Below, in pieces: positions 19,909-28,425 of a stretch of 64,000 nucleotides of DNA. The stretch's first letter is position 1. Every line of letters starts with the position of its first letter. The notes under the pieces were generated by a model. That model saw only the letters and a program-made list of their open reading frames with translations. It was not told where the DNA came from and searched no databases. A program made the position numbers and the translations under genes. The stretch covers positions 217,273-281,272 of the forward strand of contig NZ_MVBC01000008.1 in NCBI RefSeq assembly GCF_002007105.1, written 5' to 3'. The stretch comes from Hymenobacter sp. CRA2 (lineage in GTDB: Bacteria; Bacteroidota; Bacteroidia; Cytophagales; Hymenobacteraceae).

Positions 19909-20748
19909 TTACACCCCGCGCAGGATGGGGTACTTGGCGCGCACCAGCATGTACAAGCCGTAGGCCACAAGGCCCAGTGCCACGATAAGCAGCGGCGCCC
20001 GGCCGATAGAGGCCAGAAAATCAAAGGCGCCTTCGGTGCCCTGGGCTTCGCTGGCGTTGGCATGGCGGGCGGCCTGCACCAGGAAGTACCCCAAAATGCC
20101 CCACACGATGCCCCGGGCCGTGTAGCCCAGCTGACCCACGCGGTATACCAAACGCTGCTGCTCAGTCGGCAGCTGGCTGCTGTTGACGTGCTTGGCAAAC
20201 GAGCCGGAATAAGCCCGCACGAGCTGATACACCCCAATGCCGATGACAAACAAACCCGCGGCCCCCACCAGCCACTGCCCGTAGTCCTGCTCCAGCAGCT
20301 TGGCCACCATCGATTGGCGGGTATTGCCGCCACCACCGCCGGCACTGGTGTTTTCGAAGGCTGCTTTGCCGGCAATAAATGCCAGCACCGCGTAGCCCAC
20401 CGCCGAGGCTACGTACCCAATGCGCGTGGCAATGCCCTTGGCGCTATTGCCTTTACCCTCTGTGTCGCGGATGGCCTGCACCAGGCGCCAGACCACGTAG
20501 CCGGCCAGCCCAAATGCCACCAGGCCCAGTAGCCAGCGGCCCAGGGGCATGTCCTGTACGGTTTGCAGCACTTGTTGCTTATCGGCGGTGCGGCCGCCGT
20601 TCAGGCCGGTAGCGGCCATTACAGCCAGGGCGCCGAGGATGCCATATACAATGCCCTTGGCCGCGAAGCCAAAGCGCGCGAGGGTCCGCAGGCCGTCGGC
20701 CGGCGAGGCCGGCAGGCGCGCCGGCATGGAAGAAGAAAGTGTAGCCAT
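19909..20748 (-). CDS. DUF1206 membrane protein, copy 2
   Basis: 279 residues, six membrane segments in three repeats (LARFGFAAKGIVYGILG; GYVASAVGYAVLAFIAG; GQLGYTARGIVWGILGYFLV). It has the same layout and C-terminus (YMLVRAKYPILRG) as the gene downstream, so the pair is a tandem duplication. A Gly-rich insert (SAGGGGGNTRQS) lies in a loop before the fifth segment. Function is unknown. The start at ATG 20748 is the first in frame and gives the short polar N-terminus usual for the family. Confidence 0.88.
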   Translation of the reverse strand: MATLSSSMPARLPASPADGLRTLARFGFAAKGIVYGILGALAVMAATGLNGGRTADKQQVLQTVQDMPLGRWLLGLVAFGLAGYVVWRLVQAIRDTEGKGNSAKGIATRIGYVASAVGYAVLAFIAGKAAFENTSAGGGGGNTRQSMVAKLLEQDYGQWLVGAAGLFVIGIGVYQLVRAYSGSFAKHVNSSQLPTEQQRLVYRVGQLGYTARGIVWGILGYFLVQAARHANASEAQGTEGAFDFLASIGRAPLLIVALGLVAYGLYMLVRAKYPILRGV

Positions 20749-20810
20749 GATATGCGGATGCTAGGTTGGAATTCTACCGCATACGCACCCGGCCGCCGTC
20801 GGGTCCATTC

Positions 20811-21377
20811 TCAACGGTCCAAATGGCTGAACACGCCGCCGGGCCGGAATACCTGCGCCCCGATGGCCAGCAGCGGCTGGTTTTCGGGGCGGTCCAGCGT
20901 CAGAATGGGCTTGTCCTGCAGCAGTTCGCTGCGCAGCAGGCGGTGCAGGTTGCCGCTCGGCGTGAGGAAGGGAATGAAAAACTGGTCGGCCAGGTCGGCC
21001 ACGAGCAGGTTACGGATGTCGGCCGTTTCCTGCGTCACGGTCTGAATTTCGGGCCCAAACGGCGTAACGAACAACAGCCGCCCCGCCGCCACCGGCGTCT
21101 CGTAGTCGAAGCGGATGCCGGGCTGAATGCCCCGCCCCAGGACGTAAATCACCGGCTGCCACTCGCCGTGCAGAAAGTAGCGGAGCATGGCTTGCTCCAG
21201 GCGCGAGTGAAAGCCTGACAGCACGCAGTGGCCGCGGTAGCGCTGTTCCATAGCCCACAACAAGGTGGGCCGCTCGATATCGGCGGGGTAGTCGCGCGAG
21301 CAGAAGAAGGCCCTTTTGGGCAGGCGAAACAGCGCTTTGTTGCCCAGGGTGTGCAGCTCGGCCGGAGCGGTGTACAT
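20811..21377 (-). CDS. DprA/SLOG-like Rossmann-fold protein
   Basis: 188 residues resembling the DprA/Smf-LOG superfamily nucleotide-binding fold. Visible features are FFCSRDYPADIERPTLLWA, an analogue of the SR-x-P element that opens the DprA core, then VLSGFHSRLEQAMLRYFLHG, and VIYVLGRGIQPG. It lacks the full DprA N- and C-terminal domains, so a role in transformation is uncertain; a stand-alone SLOG sensor or DNA-binding role is equally likely. ATG 21377 is preferred; the frame extends 18 codons upstream over Gly/Arg-rich sequence near a terminator. Confidence 0.7.
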   Translation of the reverse strand: MYTAPAELHTLGNKALFRLPKRAFFCSRDYPADIERPTLLWAMEQRYRGHCVLSGFHSRLEQAMLRYFLHGEWQPVIYVLGRGIQPGIRFDYETPVAAGRLLFVTPFGPEIQTVTQETADIRNLLVADLADQFFIPFLTPSGNLHRLLRSELLQDKPILTLDRPENQPLLAIGAQVFRPGGVFSHLDR

Positions 21378-21426
21378 AGCAGCGTCAGAAAAGGAGCCCC
21401 ACGGCCGGAGCCGCCCGCCGCCGAAA

Positions 21427-21465
21427 AACAACGCGGCCCCGTAGTATGCACTACGGGGCCGTTTG
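21427..21465 (-). terminator. Terminator of the CsbD gene
   Basis: CGGCCCCGTAG (21434-21444) pairs with CTACGGGGCCG (21451-21461). On the minus strand it is followed by TTGTTTTT. Confidence 0.88.
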
Positions 21466-21487
21466 CAAAACAGTTAAGCGACGCTTC

Positions 21488-21706
21488 TTAGAACGTGCGG
21501 CGGAACCAGTCCTTGATGTCGTCAATGGTTTCGCCGGTTTTGTGCTGCAGGCGACCAAACCACTCGTCCTGCTGGCCTTCCTGGTAATCCAGGTCGTCGT
21601 CGGTGAGCTGGCCCCACTTCTGCTTGGCTTGGCCTTTGATCTGGTTCCAGTCGCCGCGGGCGCGCAATTCGGTTTGGTCGTTGAAGTTATTGTTATTCAG
21701 GTCCAT
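21488..21706 (-). CDS. CsbD-family stress protein
   Basis: A 72-residue CsbD-like protein: RGDWNQIKGQAKQKWGQLTDDDL is the family core (shown in part), followed by YQEGQQDEWFGRLQHKTGETIDDIKDWF. CsbD proteins are small, hydrophilic and induced by general stress in many bacteria; the molecular role is not known. It is monocistronic by appearance, with its own terminator. Confidence 0.93.
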   Translation of the reverse strand: MDLNNNNFNDQTELRARGDWNQIKGQAKQKWGQLTDDDLDYQEGQQDEWFGRLQHKTGETIDDIKDWFRRTF

Positions 21707-21780
21707 GATTGACAGGTGTTTTGGGGTGGTGCAAAAGCGTAATGCTCAGGTATACGCACCCGTTACGGCTGAGTTTCCTC

Positions 21781-22479
21781 TTACCCGCCCCACGCGCTGA
21801 AGAAAGCCGCCAGCAGAATCACTCCCAAAACCAGCTGCGTCCCTGTAGCCACGCCAAAACCCTCGGCGGCTTTGCCAAGCTTGCGGTTTTTGGCCTGCTT
21901 CTCAAAGCCGTGGTAGTACTGCGGGTCATTGAGAAGCTCCGGCTTGGGCGCGGCTGCCTGCAGGGCGTCGCGCGGCGGCGGCGTGGTGCCGATGGCTACC
22001 CCGGCCGCAATACCGCCCAGAGGTCCTACGTATGGCGTGAAAGAAGCGCCGAAAGTGCCCCAGAAGACGCCTTTGGCCGGTTTGTAGTGCTGACGGGCAT
22101 CCAAGCGGCCTTTGGTGTAGCGTTGCTCCGGCGTCAGCCCGGCCAGGGGAGAGGTGTCGGTAGCAGGGGCGGGAGTGGCATCGGCCATTACCTCTTTGGT
22201 GCCGTTGGCGAAGCGTACCATAAACACCTCCGTCCGCGCCAGGGAAAGTGTGTCGGTAGCTGCGTGCGTCGAATCCGGGGCGGCGAGGTAGCGCAGATAG
22301 GCGGGCCCCACGAGCAGCACCCGCGCAGGGATTTCGTCCCCGTTGGTGCGCACGATTATGTCGGGGAATGGGGCGGCGGCTGCGGTGACCGGCGGCGCGG
22401 TGGGCTGTTGAGCCTGGGCACTAATGCCGGACAAAACCGCTAGCAGACACAGGATGCGGTACATAAAGGCAGGGGGCAT
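21781..22479 (-). CDS. Secreted protein with an N-terminal VRTNGDE domain and a C-terminal membrane anchor
   Basis: 232 residues. A signal peptide ends near residue 24 (SAQAQ). The mature N-terminal ~60 residues (IIVRTNGDEIPARVL ... TEVFMVRFANGTKEVM) match the same region of the gene upstream (TKRTGDELSVKVL ... DVFMIKYANGTKEVM), so the two share a domain seen in many Bacteroidota secreted proteins. The rest differs: a Gly-rich stretch and a C-terminal hydrophobic segment (about residues 210-232). The start may be ATG 22464 instead. It is 31 bases from the upstream gene, so a two-gene operon is likely. Confidence 0.7.
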   Translation of the reverse strand: MPPAFMYRILCLLAVLSGISAQAQQPTAPPVTAAAAPFPDIIVRTNGDEIPARVLLVGPAYLRYLAAPDSTHAATDTLSLARTEVFMVRFANGTKEVMADATPAPATDTSPLAGLTPEQRYTKGRLDARQHYKPAKGVFWGTFGASFTPYVGPLGGIAAGVAIGTTPPPRDALQAAAPKPELLNDPQYYHGFEKQAKNRKLGKAAEGFGVATGTQLVLGVILLAAFFSAWGG

Positions 22480-22510
22480 GACAATGCGGAATAGCTGGTG
22501 TAAATGAACG

Positions 22511-23263
22511 TTAGGGCCGGCGAGTGGTAAAGCCCATCAGCAAGCTAAGCCGTACGCCGTCGTTGCCGGGCACTACCGCCGCCGTAATGGGAAAATTGAT
22601 GCCGCTGGCGGTGCGGATGGTCGTACCTGCAGCCAGGGCCACGCCCACGCTGACGGGCGTAATATTTGGCCCTAAGCCGACTTCAAAGCCCTTGGGCCCG
22701 CGCACGCCCAATAAGGCGTTGACGCTCGGAATAAACTTGCCCTGCTCCAGCCCACCAATCAGCGGCACAAACTCAAACAGGCCGCTGGTACCATTGGGCA
22801 TGCGGAACAGCCGTGTTTCGAATTGCCAGCCGAATTGCGTCAGAAAAGGATTGACGTTGAATTCGCGCTCGGCATACGAGGCGGCACCGCCCGTGAGCAC
22901 CGTAAAGCCCAGGCGCGGCCCGCTCAGGCGTACCCCGTCGTAGGCGGCTGGGCCGTCGCCGACCACGGCCTTGGTGCCGGGCGGCAGGGGCGAGGCACCC
23001 GCCGCCGACATGCTCGCGCCGGGCGCCGCATTCATCACTTCCTTGGTGCCGTTGGCGTATTTGATCATGAATACGTCCGCCCGCATCACCACGAAGAGGG
23101 GCCCGTCGGGGTTGTCGGTGCGCTTGTAGCGGATTTCGGTGGGCGTCACCTCCAATACTTTCACGCTTAGCTCGTCGCCGGTGCGCTTGGTAAGGATATC
23201 CTGTGCCCGGGCCGCATGGGCGAAACACAGAGCGAAAACAAGCAGGAGTAATAGTCGGGTCAT
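22511..23263 (-). CDS. Secreted protein with a VRTNGDE-like domain and beta-barrel-like C-terminus
   Basis: 250 residues with a clear signal peptide (to ARAQ, residue 21). The domain at about residues 22-80 is shared with the downstream gene and ends in FMIKYANGTKEVM. The C-terminal part (FEVGLGPNITPVSVGVALAAG ... SLLMGFTTRRP) has the alternating pattern of outer-membrane barrel strands. Function is unknown; a conserved small domain joined to a surface or outer-membrane module is the best reading. ATG 23263 begins the leader directly. Confidence 0.75.
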   Translation of the reverse strand: MTRLLLLLVFALCFAHAARAQDILTKRTGDELSVKVLEVTPTEIRYKRTDNPDGPLFVVMRADVFMIKYANGTKEVMNAAPGASMSAAGASPLPPGTKAVVGDGPAAYDGVRLSGPRLGFTVLTGGAASYAEREFNVNPFLTQFGWQFETRLFRMPNGTSGLFEFVPLIGGLEQGKFIPSVNALLGVRGPKGFEVGLGPNITPVSVGVALAAGTTIRTASGINFPITAAVVPGNDGVRLSLLMGFTTRRP

Positions 23264-23705
23264 AAGCAGTTAAAATTGTTGTTGGAAAGATATTGTACTC
23301 AGCACGCGGAAGCGTAAACAATCACTACTGGTATCAGACTTTACAACAGGAGTTATTTAGCGCTAGAATAGTTGCAAAGCATCTAATTGCCCACTATTCG
23401 TCTGACTTTTAAAGAGGATCTGTACTGGTAGCATCTCGTTGAAAATCAGATGCAGGGTTAAAGTCAAGAGCAGAAAACTCTAGGATGCTACTCCTATTGC
23501 CTAGGCGGTCAGCGCATAACCACATCAAGGCACGACTCATTTATAGCAATGACAATGAGCCAAAATAGAAAATGATTAGACTTTACTTATGTAGGTTATT
23601 TATGCGTAGATAATTGAAATACAGTTATTAATGCGTGTGATGGAGGGCTTTAGATATTGGGACTTCATTAACCATCAGACCAAGGTATCCTTGTAGCTTA
23701 GCCGC
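23264..23705. other. AT-rich intergenic region
   Basis: 442 bases, clearly lower in GC than its neighbours. No open frame with gene-like character was found on either strand. It holds the promoters of the two divergent flanking genes; TATCCTTG at 23686-23693, near the right end, is one mismatch from the -7 consensus. Low GC and lack of function suggest a decayed insertion, but no recognisable remnant was seen. Confidence 0.5.
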
Positions 23706-25262
23706 ATGGATGACCTACGGACCACCCTCGCCACTTTTTCGCCCGATGACCGGAAGGAGTTTCTGCGTTTTCTGCAGCGGCAGCGCCGCAAGGAGAAAGG
23801 CCGCAAGGATGCGCAGCTCTGCGAACTGCTGTGGCACAAGCGCGACTACAGCACCGCCGAGTTGCTGGCCCAGCTCTACCCGCCCGACGACCCCAACGCC
23901 GTGGCTTACTACGCCCTGCGCAAGCGGCTGCTGCGCCAGGTCACCGACTTCCTGCTGCTCAAGCAGCGCGACCAGGACCTGACCGCGGCCTCCACCGTGC
24001 GCGGCCAGCTCAGCCTCGCGCAGTATCTGTTCGATGCCGACATTCCGCGGCTGGCCTGGGCTACCCTGCGCAAGGCCGAGAAACTGGCCAGCCAGAACGA
24101 GCAGTACGAACTGCTCAACACCGTGTACAACCTGCAAATCGAGCACGCGCACGGCGAACATGCCGAGCCGCTCGACGACATCATCCGGCGCCGCAACCGC
24201 AACAAGCCCGCCGCCGACGAGGAAGAACGCGCCGCCATTGCCTACAGCCTGATGCGTGCCCGCCTGCGCCAGGCGCGCACCCAGGGCCGCTCCGGCGGCC
24301 CGGTAGCTTTCGACCAGATCATGCAGGACATCCTGCGCGAGTACGACTTGCAGGAAGCCTTTGCCCGGCGGCCTTCGCTGCTGTACCGCCTGCTTTCCAT
24401 TGCCCGCTCGGCCATGCTGGTGCGCCGGGATTTTGCCTCCTTCGAGCCCTTTGTGCGGCGCTGCTACCACCTCATGGAAAAGCGCCACGGCTTTCAGGCG
24501 GCCCACCGCGAGTACCAGCTAGGCCTGCTCTACATGATTGCACACGCTCTGTACCGCAACCGCCGCTTCGATGAATCGGTGCAGTACCTGGAGCAGTTGC
24601 ACCAGCTTATCCGCACCGGGCCGCGTAGCCACCACAACGAGTTTTACCCCCGCTACATCTTCCTGCTGGCCGCCAACCTGGCCTTTCAGCGCCGCAACGC
24701 CGAGAGCATCCGCCTGCTGGAAGAGCTGCTGCGCACGCATCCGCTCAACCCCCGCGACCAGATGACGGCCCGCCTCGGCCTGGGCTTCCACTACTTCGCC
24801 GAGGGGCAGTTTCAGCGCACCAGCCACACGCTGATGGCCATTGGCCGCTCCGACCACTGGTGCGAGGAGAAAATGGGCGTGGAGTGGCTGCTCAACAAAA
24901 ACCTCGGCGAGCTGCTCACCCAGCTCGAAATGGGCAACTCCGACGTGGCCACCCACCGCCTGCGCGCCGTGGAGCGCCTCGTGCGCGACCGGTTCGGGGC
25001 CGACGGCGGCTCGTACCGCTACATCCTGAGTTACCTCTCGCTGGTGCGCGACATCCTCGACGACCCCTCCGCCCCCAGCCAGCCCGGGTTTGCGGCGCGC
25101 GTGGCCGAAATGCCGCGCTTCCTGCCCCTGGAGCGGGAAGACCTGCAGGCGCTGAGCTTCTACGCCTGGTTGCGGGCCCGCATGGACGGCCGGCCCTACT
25201 ACGACGTGCTGGTCGAGCTGGCCGCCGCGCAGCCCCAGGCAGCTGCGCCGATACCTGCCTGA
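23706..25262 (+). CDS. Large helical-repeat (TPR-like) protein, unknown function
   Basis: 518 residues, cytoplasmic (no leader), very rich in Leu, Arg and Ala with paired-helix periodicity: LLEELLRTHPLNPRDQMTA, RLGLGFHYFAEGQFQRTSHTL and QYLEQLHQLIR resemble TPR or SNAP-like hairpins. The N-terminal part is highly charged (RKEFLRFLQRQRRKEKGRKDA). I recognise no enzyme motif. Conserved single-copy proteins of this size and make-up occur in Bacteroidota. It is probably a scaffold. It has its own terminator and no operon partner. Confidence 0.78.
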   Translation: MDDLRTTLATFSPDDRKEFLRFLQRQRRKEKGRKDAQLCELLWHKRDYSTAELLAQLYPPDDPNAVAYYALRKRLLRQVTDFLLLKQRDQDLTAASTVRGQLSLAQYLFDADIPRLAWATLRKAEKLASQNEQYELLNTVYNLQIEHAHGEHAEPLDDIIRRRNRNKPAADEEERAAIAYSLMRARLRQARTQGRSGGPVAFDQIMQDILREYDLQEAFARRPSLLYRLLSIARSAMLVRRDFASFEPFVRRCYHLMEKRHGFQAAHREYQLGLLYMIAHALYRNRRFDESVQYLEQLHQLIRTGPRSHHNEFYPRYIFLLAANLAFQRRNAESIRLLEELLRTHPLNPRDQMTARLGLGFHYFAEGQFQRTSHTLMAIGRSDHWCEEKMGVEWLLNKNLGELLTQLEMGNSDVATHRLRAVERLVRDRFGADGGSYRYILSYLSLVRDILDDPSAPSQPGFAARVAEMPRFLPLEREDLQALSFYAWLRARMDGRPYYDVLVELAAAQPQAAAPIPA

Positions 25263-25282
25263 CCCAAGCCTGCCTAAAACGA

Positions 25283-25313
25283 CAGCGGCCTACCCCGGAA
25301 AGGGCAGGCCGCT
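25283..25313. terminator. Terminator between convergent genes
   Basis: CAGCGGCCT (25283-25291) pairs with AGGCCGCTG (25305-25313), between the stop at 25262 and the convergent stop at 25334. Confidence 0.75.
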
Positions 25314-25333
25314 GCGTAAATGCGAAAAAGCAA

Positions 25334-25627
25334 TTACTTCTTCTCGGGCGTTTCTTCTACTACGCCGTTGGCGGGCTGGTTTTTCACCACAGCCGTGTCG
25401 CCATTTTCCGGGGTAGCCATTTCGTTGGCAGCGTCTTTGGTCGAAGCAGCGGCGTTGTCCACGGCATTTTCGGTAGCGTTGGCAGCGGCTTCGGTGTTGG
25501 CGGCAGCGTCGTTAGCAGCGCTTTCGGCGGTGGCTTCGGCGTTGTCCTGGGTTTTTTCGCTGCACGAGGTGGTAGCGAAAACGGCGAAAGCGGCTACGGC
25601 CAGCAGGGTTTTGAAGGTCATTTTCAT
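25334..25627 (-). CDS. Ala-rich low-complexity lipoprotein
   Basis: 97 residues. A leader (FKTLLAVAAFAVFATTSC) ends in a Cys at residue 22, a lipobox-like site. The body is acidic and Ala/Asn/Glu-rich with 3-4 residue periodicity (AEATAESAANDAAANTEAAANA), which should form one long helix or coiled coil, and ends PEKK. It looks like a periplasmic or outer-membrane spacer lipoprotein. Many Bacteroidota have similar small Ala-rich lipoproteins of unknown function. ATG 25627 (MKMT) is preferred to the earlier open frame. Confidence 0.75.
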   Translation of the reverse strand: MKMTFKTLLAVAAFAVFATTSCSEKTQDNAEATAESAANDAAANTEAAANATENAVDNAAASTKDAANEMATPENGDTAVVKNQPANGVVEETPEKK

Positions 25628-25755
25628 GGTAGTAGGTTGTTTCGGTGGGGTAATCGTGACCTTTATGCCGATGAGCTGCCGAAGGTAACCCACCCCGCGC
25701 CCGAACGCCCCAGGCGCGGGCGCGTACAAGGCGCCGAATAGACGGTTTCGGCTCG

Positions 25756-25763
25756 TACGTTTG
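25756..25763 (+). promoter_or_regulatory. -7 box TACGTTTG of the 25768 gene
   Basis: An exact TAnnTTTG match ending four bases before ATG 25768, which predicts a leaderless or nearly leaderless transcript. Confidence 0.65.
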
Positions 25764-25767
25764 CCTT

Positions 25768-26211
25768 ATGTTTTCACCGCGTGGTTTTTTACTTCCGCTG
25801 AGTTTCTGTCTAGGCTTGGCTCTTTCGGCCGCTGCCCAGGGCTCCGACGACGGGTTTCTGCGCCGCAACGGCACCACGTACCTCGTGCGGCACGGGCAGT
25901 TGCGCCCGCTCATGCGCGAAGTGCACTTGCCCAACGGCCGTACCGTCACGCCCGAAGGGTTTGTGCTATCCGCCGATGGCCAGCGCACCGCCCTGGCCGA
26001 GGGACAGGGCTGCGACCTGCGCGGCGTGCCAGTTTCGGGCCGGCAGCAGAGCAATGGCGCTTGGGCGCTGGGCTCCGCCACGGCGCAGCCCCGGCCAGTG
26101 CCAGCGGCGTATCAGCCATACGCCGAGCAGCTGTGGCGGCTGCCACCGGGGCAGCGCAAAAAGCTGCTGAAGCACCTGGGCAAGAAGCACGGCCGCAAAC
26201 ACGACCACTAG
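25768..26211 (+). CDS. Secreted DUF6799-type protein
   Basis: 147 residues with a signal peptide to AAAQ (residue 24). The mature part has the DUF6799 repeat-like pattern DGFLRRNGTTYLVRHGQLRP, MREVHLPNGRTVTPEGFV, LSADGQRTALAEGQ: short strands with NG, G and DG turns. The C-terminal tail is basic and His-rich (KKLLKHLGKKHGRKHDH), which could bind metal or polyanions. DUF6799 proteins are frequent in Hymenobacter; the function is unknown. Confidence 0.8.
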   Translation: MFSPRGFLLPLSFCLGLALSAAAQGSDDGFLRRNGTTYLVRHGQLRPLMREVHLPNGRTVTPEGFVLSADGQRTALAEGQGCDLRGVPVSGRQQSNGAWALGSATAQPRPVPAAYQPYAEQLWRLPPGQRKKLLKHLGKKHGRKHDH

Positions 26212-26244
26212 GCTGCGTCTGACCAGTCGGTAAAAGCTTTCCTA

Positions 26245-26278
26245 AGCGTCCTGCTGAACGGATCGAAGCAGGAACGCT
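26245..26278. terminator. Imperfect hairpin between convergent genes
   Basis: AGCGTCCTGCT (26245-26255) pairs with AGCAGGAACGCT (26267-26278) with one bulge, between stops at 26211 and 26314. Confidence 0.5.
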
Positions 26279-26313
26279 CCAGTGTTATCAGACCCCGTCC
26301 GGCCCGCCGCGCA

Positions 26314-28287
26314 CTACGGTTTTACTTCCTCGGCGTCCTTGTCAATGTAAAAGCTGCGCCCGTGCTGACGTACGCGGGCTTTGCCGTCGGTAAAATCTGT
26401 GGCCTGCTCGTAGCGGCCAAACGGGGCCGTGTCGTGACGGGTGGTGTCGGTGAGGTAGTCGCGGTCGATAAAGGTGTACGTGCCGTTTTTGCGCACGCGG
26501 GCCAGCCCGTCATGAAACGGGTACGCTTCCTGAAACAGCCGCGGGTGCTCCGGTACGCCGGCATCGGGCCCGCTGATGTAAAACCAGCCGCGGCGGTCGA
26601 GCACTGGCGCGTAGCCTTCCGAAAAGTCGTAGGCGTTGTAGAAGTAGTGGCTGAATTCCTCTCCGTTCTGATCGATGAAGGTGTACAGCTGACCGATGCG
26701 CACCCGGGCGTAGCCTTCAGCGTAGGAATTGAGCGCGTCATAGGTTGGCGGCACCACCTCCTCGCCTTCAGGATTCACCGCGCCAAAGGCCCCATCCTGC
26801 TCCACCACGGCCCGGTCTTCCTGAAACGGCTGTACTGAGCTGTACTTGGCCTCTATCACGGGCTTGTCGTGCTTGCTGAAGCCCCAGCGGCCGTTGGCCT
26901 GATACGGTTCCGGAGGTACGCGGGTAAAGCCCTGGGTACCCAGCCAGATCATAGCGCCAAAGCCAAGAACCGCCAGCCCGACCATGGCCAGCCAATGATC
27001 CGTCGCCAGGCCGCGCCGCCGCAGCTTCTGTCCCCATTCCCGCAAGGGCAAGCGGCTTAGCCAAGCGCGCAGGCGTTCCGGTAGCGGCGAAGCGCCCGCC
27101 GGGCGCGGGGCAGCGGGGGAAGACGCAGTGGCGGACGGCGGAGCTTGGGTGGTAGGTGTGGGCGCTGCAGCTACCTTAGGCGCTACCACAGTCGCTGCCA
27201 CCGAATCGGGAATGGAAGCGGCTGTCGATTGCGCGGGCGCTGGAGCAGTTTGGAGCCGCTGAATCAGTTGCTCAAGCGCGTTGATCTTCGCGTCGAGGTC
27301 CTGGTTACGGCGCTGCCATTCGGCCTGGGAGGTCTGCCGCCGGGATTCTTCGGCTTCGTGCGCACGGTTTTCAGCCGCCAGCCGCGCCTGCAGTTCGGCC
27401 GTGTTGGGAGCTGCTTGCTGCTGTGCCTGCGCGAGTTCGGCACGCAGCTGCGCAATGCTGTGTTCCCGAGCTGCTTCGCGGGCTTCAATGGCGCGTAGCT
27501 GCTCGGCTAGTTGCTGCTGCAGCTCCACCTGCTGCGCTTCCAGCTCGTGTTTGCGGTCTTCGCCGCGGGCGGCCAGGGCATAGGTATCGGGCGGCAGCTC
27601 GTCCACGTCTTCAGCTCCCAGCCAGCGCCACAGCTGGCGGGCGGTGTTTTGCATCACCGTGCCCAGCGTAGGGGCGTCGGCAGTGGGTTCCGTCGGCAAG
27701 AGGGAAGCACTGGGCGCCACAGCCGTAGCGGCTTGCAGCCCATCAGCGAGCTGGCTGATGTCGGCCGCCGTCAGGTCAATTTCCGGAGTAGCCAGCTGCG
27801 CCAGGCGGCGGGGCAGGCGCCCGAGGTCGGCTACCAGTTGCAGTTGGCGGGCTTCGGGGGCGGTGCTCATGCTGACTTCCACGTCCGCCGCGAAACGCAC
27901 GGGCTCGGCCGCCAGCCACAGGCCAGTAACGAAACGTGGGTTAACGGCATCGGGCGGCAGCCACGGGCCCAGCAGCTGCAGCAGGGCCGGCTGCAGCTGC
28001 TGAAACTGCTGAAACGGATTGTCGGGCAGCGGCTGGCCGTTGAGCAGCCACGGGGCGCCAGCAAAGTCGGGGATACTCAGCAGGCCCCCGCCGGGGTGGA
28101 GCAGCAGCACCGTGAGGCTGTGCGGACGCACCACCACGGCATCGGCCACGGCGCCATTGGGCAGCGGTACCTGGCCGGCCAACAGCGTGGGCGGTGTCGC
28201 GGGAGTGTCCAACGTGGCCCAGACGGCCTCGAACAGGCGTTGCCGGGCCGCGTCGGGAAAGGGAGCAGGTAGGAAAACGTGCAGCAT
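26314..28287 (-). CDS. WG-repeat membrane protein with a coiled coil and NERD-like N-terminus
   Basis: 657 residues. The N-terminal ~190 (VPLPNGAVADAVVVRPHSLTVLLLHPGGG) resembles a NERD-type nuclease-related fold, but the catalytic residues are not clear. A coiled coil (about 245-345, ELEAQQVELQQQLAEQLRAIEAREAAR in part) is followed by a Pro/Ala/Thr linker, one membrane segment near residue 440 (WLAMVGLAVLGFGAMIWLG), and a C-terminal WG-repeat region with units such as NGRWGFSKHDKPVIEAKYSS and FGAVNPEGEEVVPPTYDAL. The C-terminus should face the periplasm. The mixed layout is unusual. The start at ATG 28287 has no strong rival. Confidence 0.78.
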   Translation of the reverse strand: MLHVFLPAPFPDAARQRLFEAVWATLDTPATPPTLLAGQVPLPNGAVADAVVVRPHSLTVLLLHPGGGLLSIPDFAGAPWLLNGQPLPDNPFQQFQQLQPALLQLLGPWLPPDAVNPRFVTGLWLAAEPVRFAADVEVSMSTAPEARQLQLVADLGRLPRRLAQLATPEIDLTAADISQLADGLQAATAVAPSASLLPTEPTADAPTLGTVMQNTARQLWRWLGAEDVDELPPDTYALAARGEDRKHELEAQQVELQQQLAEQLRAIEAREAAREHSIAQLRAELAQAQQQAAPNTAELQARLAAENRAHEAEESRRQTSQAEWQRRNQDLDAKINALEQLIQRLQTAPAPAQSTAASIPDSVAATVVAPKVAAAPTPTTQAPPSATASSPAAPRPAGASPLPERLRAWLSRLPLREWGQKLRRRGLATDHWLAMVGLAVLGFGAMIWLGTQGFTRVPPEPYQANGRWGFSKHDKPVIEAKYSSVQPFQEDRAVVEQDGAFGAVNPEGEEVVPPTYDALNSYAEGYARVRIGQLYTFIDQNGEEFSHYFYNAYDFSEGYAPVLDRRGWFYISGPDAGVPEHPRLFQEAYPFHDGLARVRKNGTYTFIDRDYLTDTTRHDTAPFGRYEQATDFTDGKARVRQHGRSFYIDKDAEEVKP

Positions 28288-28425
28288 GTAGCAGCGTAGG
28301 TGGCCAGCGGAGCCGGCCGCCGCCGGAAAAGCGCGGGGTGCGCTTCTGAACTCAACTTTTTGGAATCAGGCGAAGTATACGCAAACGGCCGCCGCCCTTG
28401 TTCGACTGTTTTTTCTCGCTTCTTT

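Noticed and set aside
20811..21377. Naming this gene dprA
   Set aside because: Only a core resembling the Rossmann part is present; the usual DprA flanking domains are missing.
23264..23705. Possible decayed gene (a short run like RYWDFINHQTK near 23650)
   Set aside because: Too short to assign; no neighbouring frame extends it.
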